From Progne subis subis (Eukaryota > Chordata > Aves > Passeriformes > Hirundinidae): 64,000 bases of DNA. A program made the translations under genes and the position numbers. Below, in pieces: positions 54,890 through 64,000 of this stretch. The notes beneath the pieces were generated by a model. The model was given only the letters and a program-made list of their open reading frames with translations, was not told where the DNA came from and ran no database searches. The stretch spans positions 1,978,322-2,042,321 of the forward strand of contig JAKJHU010000065.1 of the NCBI GenBank assembly GCA_022316685.1. Direction: 5' to 3'. Within the stretch, counting starts at the first letter, position 1. Each line of letters opens with the position of its first letter.

Positions 54890-54960
54890 ACTATGGCAGG
54901 CAAATTGAACTAGATGGTGTTAAAGGCCCCTTCCAACCCAGCTCATTCTATGATTCTCTG
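54890..54960 (+). mobile_element. CR1 LINE 3' tail, plus strand
   Basis: CTATGGCAGGCAAATTGAAC, TAGATGGTGTTAAAGGCCCC, TTCCAACCCAGC and TCATTCTATGATTCTC follow the CR1 3' terminus, ending in its characteristic ATTCTATGATTCT repeat. It is 5'-truncated, sense to CACNA1D, in intron 3. The left border may extend to about 54840. Confidence 0.92.
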
Positions 54961-55840
54961 GAGGCACAGGAAAATGAGGAAATACATCCTGGAAGTCATC
55001 CACTATTTTTCTGTGGTATAAATTAGTGTGTTTGAGAGCACTTTTATATTTCTATTCTGGGTTTTTTTGTTCTCTGTCAGCCTCCAAAATGCAGGTTAGT
55101 GCAACTTTTGAAGTTTATACCATAATTTTTGTATAGTGCAACTTGCTCTCTTTTTTTTTTGAAATAGAAAGTTATTCTGTGCTGAAGGCTGATGTCTGTA
55201 ATAGTTTGTGTACTTCTGAGAAGAGCCTTTTTATTTAGCTCATCAGTCAGCTGTACCTCTTTTTTTTATCTTCAGATGGAGACAACAGCTGGGAGAGGCA
55301 TGCACTGGGTTGCTTTCACTGCTGATAAATGCTTCAAAAATCATTAAAGAGAGAGCTCTTTCATGCTGAGGAAAAGTCCTGCTTTGTTGCCTGTCCTTCC
55401 ATAAAAGTGTAGAAGATTTAGTGTGTCTCATTAGCATTAGTTATCTGTTGCAAGTCTGCTGACTACCTCTGGAGGAATAAGGCACCAGCTCTTAGTGTTA
55501 TTCTCAGGTACCATAATGTCAGTTTATCCCTCATTCTGCATAGTGAGCTTGGACTCAAACTCTGTGCATGAATCCAGCTCTGTCTGGGGTGTAGAGGGGG
55601 AAGGAAATAGCCAAGTCCTTAGTGGATGCTTTGCATAGAATTAATATTGAGGTAATATGCACTAAACCCCATGGTGAATATAGAATTCATTTATCTGAAA
55701 TTGTAGTCTCAAAGTTTTTTTTCTTTGGACCAGAACACTTTCAAAATTTTAGTTTGGGTCAGAACTTTGACCCATATGAAGATTTTCTGGATAGCTTGTA
55801 AAGAAATGTCAGGTTTCTGTAGGCAGATAGCTGTTTTGTG

Positions 55841-55889
55841 GTATAACCTGGATTATGGATTTTAAAATCCATTAAAGGCCAGGTTATAC
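55841..55889. other. 49-nt near-perfect palindrome
   Basis: Outer arms GTATAACCTGG (55841-55851) and CCAGGTTATAC (55879-55889) are exact reverse complements. Between them lies a perfect 18-bp palindrome, ATGGATTTTAAAATCCAT (55855-55872). Only a small asymmetric internal bulge separates the two. It could form a cruciform or an RNA hairpin of about 20 bp. No flanking target duplication is obvious, and the element is not recognised. Confidence 0.75.
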
Positions 55890-58800
55890 AAAGTCAATAT
55901 GCTTATATGTGTCCTGTGATTCTTTCTTTAGGTCTTTTTCTAAAATTAGATTCTTAATACCACCTTTAATCAACACTAGAGTCACAGAGCTTGCTTGCTG
56001 CTTCAGTTGCTTTATGGAGTGTTCTTAGGCAAAAATGTCTTGTCATATAATTTTTTTTTTCATATTTTGAACAATGACTACATACAGAAAATTAGGGCAA
56101 TAATATGTTGAGTTCAACACGAGGTTAGTAATTTGCAAAGGGGGATTGCATGGCTGGAAGTTCATAAAGCAAGTGCTTTTATGCTGTAGTCTATTCTAAA
56201 ATTATTTCAGGATTAAAAATGTCACTAGTAAATGCATATTTGAAATACTAACTTCTGTCTTAGTGGCGTAGTCTTCAATTTGCAAGCTGATTTCAGTTAT
56301 CCAGCTGTGATAAGGATGTGGTTCATCACCTTTCAACAGCTGAAGTGTCAATGACACGCAAGTGTTCACTGGGTTTTGATACCTGAACCTGCAGCTAGGG
56401 TAAGGGGGATAGAAAGATACTGAAATGGGGATAGTTGACTGACAGTGGAGACAGTGCACGAGAATGGTGGCGTATCATTTTATCTGTCTTTTATTAAGAA
56501 TGTTGCCAGACTCAAGGTGTAAGTGCTTTCTGATTGTAGTGTTGAATTAGCTAATTGGACTTTTAGGATTTCAGGATCAGGTGTTGAGCTGTGCCACGTA
56601 AGGCGGATTTGTGCGCACGTGAATTGGGGTCCCGGTTTTGGTTTTACTCACTGGCATTCCTCAACTATTGTTTGAGATTCCATTTCTTCCTGATGGGTGA
56701 GATTTATAGAAATTATGGTACTCCTAGAATTTGAAACTAGTACTGATTGTTTGGCTGAAAAGCAGTTCACTAGCTGATGCAACAAAGATGTAAGAAGGGA
56801 AATCCTTTTGTGTCTTTGGAGAGTGACACTTGTGGCAAAGCAGAGGCTGGGACTAAGAAGGACCAGCAGGAGAACTCTACTGCCTGTACAGCCAGGGAAT
56901 CTGATGTGCAGGGCCTCAAGGACATTAAAAATGATTAAAAATGATCCACATTAGGTTTCCTCGCAGAGCAGAAGACAGAGCCTATAAATGGGTGACAAGG
57001 AATTTAGGGGCGATAGAGGCGAGGCTGACACAAATATTTGTGAATGAATTCAGAGCAAACTGAATGTATTGCTTCCAACCTAACATTCTTACTAAAGCTA
57101 AATTTGTGCCTGGATACTTGGTGAGAATCGTGTCTAATATACTTGGGCTTGAAAGTCAAGTATTTAATAAACTTGGATGTTTTGTTTAGTTCCTGGGCAA
57201 TGTCCCAGTTCATGATGCTGTTGAAATGAAAATGTTTTTAATGAGTAGTGTTGAAAGGCACAGCAGAGATCTCAATATTGACGGTATTTAAGTATTAATC
57301 AGGAACATGGTGTGTAGTGGGAAGTTACTATGTTTTTGTATAAACTTTGTTGCTTTAATATGACAAGAGGTTGTTTCTTTTGAAGTTAAGACCTGGATTG
57401 ATTCCATTTGTAATCATGTCATATAAACTAGGAATTTCTTCATGAGATGTCTATATACAAAAGATTTTTTTCTCTTGTCTGAACTAAGTCTTTGTTGGTA
57501 TTGGCTTTATTAACCATTGTAATTTAATTTAAAAGGCCCAGATGTGACAGCATAAATTTGGGTTATTTTGTGTAAATATCACGTTTGTGCTATTAAGCAT
57601 TTATGGTGGCAGCAAAGTGACCCTTCTGACTTTCACTGGTTGATGTGAAGTTACTTTAACAGCAAGGAAGGGAAGAGTAAATGGATATTATGCCAATAGA
57701 GTTTTCATACCTGGATGATTCAGGAATGCAACCTGAAGAGTTTCATAGCTGAGGAACCAGGGATGTGGAAGGATTTTGATTAGCAGTGAGGACTACTTAT
57801 TCAGTTCCTGGCTTCTGGTTTTGATTTGGCTAACTAAATGACCATATCTTGACATATCAATTGGTTTTCTGGGGCTGAGGAGGAAAACACAGAAAGAAAG
57901 AAAAAAAACCTATTAATTTTTGGAAAACTCCAAGCATTTCCAAAACATGTCGAGAAAGGACTCATTTGCATCATGAATATTATAAATACAAATGTTACAT
58001 AAACCATTTATGACTGCATATTCAGAAGACCTGTCTTATGGAAGACCTTACTTCTTTTTCTTGAATCCAAACACTTCTAAAATTTAATATGACCTTTAGA
58101 TGGAAAAGTGGAATATGTCATCAAAGGTGGAGTAAAGGTCTTTTGTACAAACTCATGGAGAGGTTTTTAGAAACCTGTAAAGACTGATGTTCAGATTTGA
58201 AATCAAGTTTAATTATACATATGAAATGTTATAAATATTTTAAAATATATATCGAAATGTATTAAAAACCAGATTTATCATTAGGCTTTGTCTCCTCTTC
58301 CCTGCTGGAGGGAACTTGTTCTCATATCTGCCAGGCAAACTGTCACTGTGGTTCTTCCCTACCCTCGTATTTCAAAGTGACTTTAACTGAAATAATTTTA
58401 GTAATAAGCCTTACCATTTTTTCTAAACTAAGCAGTGGTGTACAGCTAAGAATAGACTGAATGGGGGGTCTCCTTTCTACTCTGCAGCTGGATTCAGATG
58501 TTTCCCCACAGTTTTGTTTCCACATTTGACACAATATTAATGACTGTTCCCCTCTGTGAGGGATTCTGCAACCAGGATCTTCCTCCTTTTGTTGGAATCA
58601 CAGGAGGGGACTGAGGCTGAGAGCTTTATGATCACACAGAAGCAGCAGGGATTGCACCAAAGCAGGCAGAAGTACTTGAGCAAGGGACTTGCGTGAATTT
58701 TCCCATGATGAATTGCAATCTATAATTTTCTAATAAATTTACATTGGCATTTGAATGCTGATCCTTCAGCTGTGGAGTGATGCAATTTCAGAATGAGTGA

Positions 58801-61800
58801 AGAAAAAGAGCTTAAGTTCTGGGAATGGAAACGCAGGTTTTCATGTTTGTTTTTGTTTTGCCCTCTGTGGATTGTTTGTTTCATGGATAAATGGTACTTA
58901 TGTTAGCACATGGCCAAAATGTTAATTGTACTAGCTCAGGTAATTTGGAATTAATGTCACTTTTTGTGCTTCAATGCGTTTGCAGAGTAGAAGCCTTAAT
59001 ACATACATGAGCATGCAACATTTGGTAACGAGACATTATTATAAATTTGTTAAATGCACAGATGGTACCTTTAATGCCATACAAGGCATGAAGAGACATG
59101 TTGCCAAGTTCTTATTTTAGTTATACTGATTGTGACTATAATTCTGCAGTTCTAGAATTATATCTGAATTTAGTCCTGGCTTTGGAAGGAGAAAACCGAA
59201 CAGAGCAGCTGAAAAATGTCTTTTTTTCCTTTTTTTTTTTCCCAAGACCCAATGCACATAGATGATTTAATTATCGAATTTAACTTATCCCGTAGTGAAA
59301 AATTTTTGATGCATACATGCAATGAAAGGAGTTAAGTCTGTTCTTTGGGGTTTAATTCAATTTTATTTCTGCGTTATAAAACATGAGGTTTTCAGTTAGG
59401 AGCAGCTTCTTTATCTTGGTATTTTTAAAGGTAAGCTGACAAATGCCTATAACAATCTGCATGCTTCCATGTGACAAGTGTGGATGTCATTTAAAGCATG
59501 TTGTGTCAAGCTGCTGTTACCTCAAAGAGCAGAGTGCTCTGCCAGTAATTGAGCATCTGCTCTCTGTTGACATTGTCAGAGGTCGAGGTCAGTAATGGTA
59601 TTATGAACTCCTGTATGCTTAGCAAAGAGCAGGGGAAAGCTTTTCTGTCTCTAACGTGTTCTGTGAGCTGTGTTTGCCACCGCTATCACTGATGTGTCTG
59701 ATTATAAAAAATTGCTGTTTGTAGTTTCCTTAGGTGAATTCGCACCTCGGTTTTCCTACGCTCTCGGAGATCTGAGAGCTCCCAGTATTCCAGTCTGATC
59801 ATGGAATGTAAAAGGTGGTGTCAGGCACACTTCTGGTGAGTTGGATGTCTTTGATCATCAGGATCACTTTCTCATCTTTGCAGAGTATCTTCTGAAGCTT
59901 GGGCCTTAGGAATAGAGATCTGTGCTCACGAAGATTATATCCCAAAGGTTGGGTATTGCACAGGAGCAGCTGGGAGGGCTTAGATGGTAGCAGAGAGCTA
60001 CTACGGGCAGCAGGAAGCTGAGGTACAATTTGGGCAGTCTGAGCACAGCCTGGTGTGCAGCAGAAAGGGGATGTGATGGACACTTGCTGTTCTTGTATTG
60101 TTTTAGTAACGTTCTGCTGATCCAGCAAAGCTGGGGCCAGAGCAAATCACCGAGCAAAAATGTGCTTTGCTGGTCTTGTTTTGCTGATGCTCCTGGAGGA
60201 AAGGAAATGTAAAAGACATTTCTGTACCAGTGAAAGCGTTGCTAGTGGTACTGTACCCGAAATTAATGTGTTTTGTATCTCCTATGAAGAGCATGAGAAA
60301 CTAAATTGTCCTTCCTAATGAGAAATTGTCATTAGTCTCTGCTTTGGTGTAGCAAAATTCTAAGTGATTTAATAGTAAACCAGAAGAGCTTTTTCAGTCA
60401 TGGTGTATTTAATTAAACAGGTTTAGGAGAAAATAGGACACAAGTTTTGAGTTTAATTAAAATGTTAATTTGTAATTACAGGAGGCACATACGACCTTAA
60501 GTTGTTGCATAATAATCTGTTTCTTGTCAGATCTTGCTTCTAAATGGTGTAGTAGCAGTAACATTTCTTGTTAGAGTGGGTTTGGTAATCAAAAGCAGCT
60601 CCAGTTTGGTACTCTCTGATCAGTAATGCATCTTAAGCACAGTTTCTTTTTAAACTGAATATGAGTGCTCTTCATTAGGCAGCAAGGCACAGCCTCTCTG
60701 AAACGCTACCAAAATTTAATTTGTGGTCTTGCAAGCTGATCTGGCCACAGAAACCTCTTCCCTGCCCCTGTGGGAGCTGTAGGTTTTGCTGGTGTGCCCA
60801 GAGAGTGGAGATGTGTGCCCACACAGCATGGGGCACTCGTGGACAGGGAAGCAAGGTGTGCAGGGTTGGAGTGTGTTACCAGGGATCTTTTAAATACATC
60901 GTATAATTGGACCTTATTGATTGCTCTTCATGTCCCTCTGTGCTAGGCAAATATTTTGTTATATTTGAAACGTGGATACTGAGGTACTGGGGACGTCAGG
61001 CTTTGAGCACTTTGCTGTGTGTCTATGATACTGAAACTTTTGCTGACTGGCAAGGCAGGAGCAGTTCTCCCCTGGCACTGCAGAGCTCAGGCTTACATGG
61101 TGTTGCACGTGTGAGCCAGGGGCTGTTTGATGGCTTCTTTTCATTCTAGGATCTGCTTGGGGATAATTTTACAAGTTTGATTGTGCTTTTAGATCTTGCT
61201 CTTCCCTGATCTGCAAGCTGTGTAAAACACACCGCATATACACTGTATTTTGATGTAAGTTATGTTCCTGGCCCTCCATTACCTTCAAATGGATTTGTCC
61301 CACTCCAAACCAGGCACGGCTGCCTGCTGTTAGAAACAATTGTTAGAGTTAAACCAAGTGAAAGGAAAGCATCAGGTGGCAGAGACAAGCTTTGGTCCAG
61401 ACCCAGCACACTGGGTACAGAGTCTGTGCCCTGTCTTTGGCAATACTGCGTTTAAAGGTCTGTAATTGTCATTGTGATGTGGGAGGAAAGTCAGAGTAAT
61501 CCTGGAAAGTTGGTATATCAAAATAGATTGCAATCATAAGAGTAATTGAAACTTTTTTTGGTGGTGGCAAACCTGTAGAGCTTCAAAAATGTTCCTCCAA
61601 AGAGGTGGTTGTGAGGAGCTGTGTAAGTTACTTTGGGAGCAGATGCTTTTCCAAAACTCTCATTTATCAGAAACCGTTTGGGACTAACGAGGGGCGTGCG
61701 TGCTCTGAGGAGCACACGCTTACACACACTTGCAGTTACTGAGTTTACAAACGTACAACATTCTACCGTGTTTGTTACGTGAGTTCTTTTTCTACGAAGA

Positions 61801-63345
61801 GTTATACATTAGAAATGCAGTGCCTGTATGTGAACTGCAGAGAAAAGTTTGGAACCAACTCGGTGAGGTCATAGCTGTTGCTCCAGAATTGGTGTGGGAC
61901 TCGGCAGGTGATAACACTGGATGTGTTTTTGGGCCAGTGCCTTTGGGGACAGTTATCTTCATGGAGGAAAAAAGGAACAATGCTTTAAATTGACATGCTG
62001 ATACTGTGATAATGTGGGAATGTCTACATGTGGAGGTTGATTAGGGAATGACCCTCATCATGTGTAGCTTGTGGAAGATAATCTTATTTCTTGCTTTTTG
62101 TCTTTGTCCTATTTCCACAGATATTTGAAGGCATATCTTCATGGTCTAATGCATGCTGTTAGGGCTCTCTGAGGAAATATTTTCTACTACAGCAGTGCAA
62201 ATGCAATGACTAAAACTTTGTAGTTAACTATTTAAATATTAGCTGGAAACAAACTTCTAATATTGTGAAATCTGACAGGTTCAGCCTAGCTGTTCTCACT
62301 TTCAGGATAGATTTTAGAGTACCCAGGAGATCCTTGCATAGTTGATGGCTAACATGTGGTGCAGGTATCTGCCCTGATAGTTTTAAGGCAATGACCTTGA
62401 TTTTCTTCAGAAAAATCTGATTTATAGTTGAATCTTAGGTGATCTCTGATTCCTTACTTGAATATAAAGTCAATTTCAAAGCAGCAGCGTTGAATAATTA
62501 TAGCTTCCCAAGTGTTGCTGCAATAGTTTTCTAAATTAAAATTGCAAACACAGTTTTTAATGTGATAATCAGATTCTTCATCTTATAAAGAAACTAAAAT
62601 GTGCATAAAATGACAGAAAACAGCAATTTTGGCGTTTACTGCTCAAATGGGATTAATTTTCAGTTCTCTAACGAAAGTCAGAGTACAAGAAATGACGATG
62701 AGAAATAAAACAGGGTTCTTATGTGCAGTTGTGTTTCATTTATCAGGTTCTGTTTACTTATTTCTTAATGTAGTCAGAGGTTTGGATGTACACATGGAGC
62801 AGAGCTACACTGAAGACAAAACAAATGTCCTCTCATCTGTTGACTGCCCTTATGAGTATTTGCAGGATCAAATACTGTGGTTTTGTCCTTATGAAATATG
62901 TTGTACCCACACAGTGTAAGGGCTGCCCCACATGAAAATTCTCACAAATGAATTTTACAGGATTTCTTTCTTCAAGCAAGTCATTTATTTAGCCCTGTTC
63001 CTTATCCAGCTGTTCCCTGGCTAGGGGTGGTTCTTGTCTGAACTCAGCCTGGTTTTCAGTATCACAGAGAGTGGAAGAATACAGGCTTGGGAAGAGGCTG
63101 CAAAGTCCATTCTCAAAAGTGGTGTCTTTTCTTTAGCAAGAATACCGGCAAAATTGGTTATTTAGATGTAATATAAGTACATAAGTAAATTTAGGGTAAT
63201 ATAAGTCTGTCTTGCTGTGCCAGGTTAATCAAGAGCACAGAAATGTGGAAACTCTGAAAGTTTGCAGCGAGACAGAGGAAATCTGTGTGTATGCACAGGT
63301 GTGTGGTGTGCATGACTGCAGACTGAATGAGTACTGAAAAAACTA

Positions 63346-63369
63346 AAACTGTGAAAAATTTCACAGTTT
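63346..63369. other. Perfect 11-bp inverted repeat, 2-base centre
   Basis: AAACTGTGAAA (63346-63356) and TTTCACAGTTT (63359-63369) are exact reverse complements around an AA centre, within intron 3. Confidence 0.65.
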
Positions 63370-64000
63370 GAATAAAAATCTCGTGCCCAGTGTTTATAAA
63401 CGCAGTTCCCTAATTTGTCTTCTATAACCTTACCAGGGCTATAATTCCCTTCCACAGAAGATTTCCATGCTAGTACAGTAACAGGGGGTGAAAATACTGA
63501 AATGTTTTAAGACTGGTGGAAAGTTTGTCAGTACACTCATTGAACCTGCTTTATATTGCTGAAGAATTGAGATTCCATTAGATTAGATACCAAGCAGATT
63601 AATATTCTGTATTTTTCAAGAATGCCATAAATTAGCAGCATTATCCTTTAGGATTTTTTTAAATGCCTATTTACATTTTTAATGAAAAACAAACCAAGTA
63701 ATTGTTTTGTTCAGCTGGAATAAAGTACAGATCAATAAACATGGGTTATAACTAATACTGTGGTTATTTCTAAATAGATATGCTAGGCCTGTTTATGCCA
63801 GTAGCTCAAGTTTAATTTTAAGTGTATTCCAAAATGACTTGGAAACTAGTGGGTTCCTATCTTTAGAAGCCTGCTGTTGGAATTTCTGTATGAGAAGAAG
63901 TAATGAATCATCTTGAATAACTTGTGTTCAAGTAATGTGATCTATACGATTTTTGCTGACTGTGGACAAAGATATTAATATTAAAATGGTTATGGTTTAT

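Noticed and set aside
58098..58165. GGAAAAGTGGAATATGTC reads GKVEYV, resembling the EKVEYAF start of CACNA1D exon 4
   Set aside because: The match stops after four residues, the following codons (IKGGVKVF) do not continue into IS2, and no AG acceptor gives the required phase 0 start with Glu.

Overview
The window looks like a piece of a bird (avian) nuclear genome. It is AT-rich, intron- and intergenic-dominated vertebrate sequence with short, decayed CR1 LINE tails that end in the avian-type ATTCTATGATTCT motif, one strong CpG island, and a single recognisable protein-coding gene. I see no bacterial or phage content, CRISPR array, tRNA or rRNA.

The gene is CACNA1D, which encodes the pore-forming alpha-1 subunit of the L-type voltage-gated calcium channel Cav1.3. 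Only its 5' end is here, on the + strand: coding exon 1 (32776-32812), exon 2 (34801-35119) and exon 3 (37520-37625). The splice phases fit together (1, 2, 0) and give 154 residues: the cytoplasmic N-terminus with its calmodulin-binding NSCaTE helix, then transmembrane segment IS1 of domain I. Intron 3 starts at 37626 and runs off the right edge (more than 26 kb). I did not find exon 4, so the rest of the channel lies beyond the window.

Layout. 1 to about 32,000 is intergenic sequence upstream of CACNA1D, with no supportable gene. It holds one CR1 tail (about 11,130-11,185), simple repeats, several CpG-retaining or TAATTA-rich blocks that look like candidate conserved regulatory elements (about 2,340-2,540, 2,690-3,060, 18,780-18,925, 22,900-23,210, 26,160-26,690, 27,060-27,420), and a few clean inverted repeats. 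About 32,020-33,870 is the promoter CpG island with GC boxes, a GC-rich 5' leader carrying three short upstream ORFs, exon 1, and G-quadruplex-type motifs just inside intron 1. 34,801-37,625 carries exons 2 and 3. 37,626-64,000 is intron 3, containing two CR1 tails (48,041-48,166, minus; about 54,890-54,960, plus), a pyrimidine-rich tract, an isolated GC/CpG-rich block (about 40,960-41,470) and two notable hairpins (47,615-47,648 and 55,841-55,889).

I found no clearly new biological system. The points most worth a second look are the 49-nt near-perfect palindrome at 55,841-55,889, the intronic CpG-rich block at about 41 kb, the upstream ORFs in the CACNA1D leader, and the 16-bp hairpin at 26,994-27,035 whose two mismatches become G:U pairs only on the minus strand. 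All searches and counts here were done by eye, so identities rest on recognised protein motifs and splice-phase consistency rather than database alignment.
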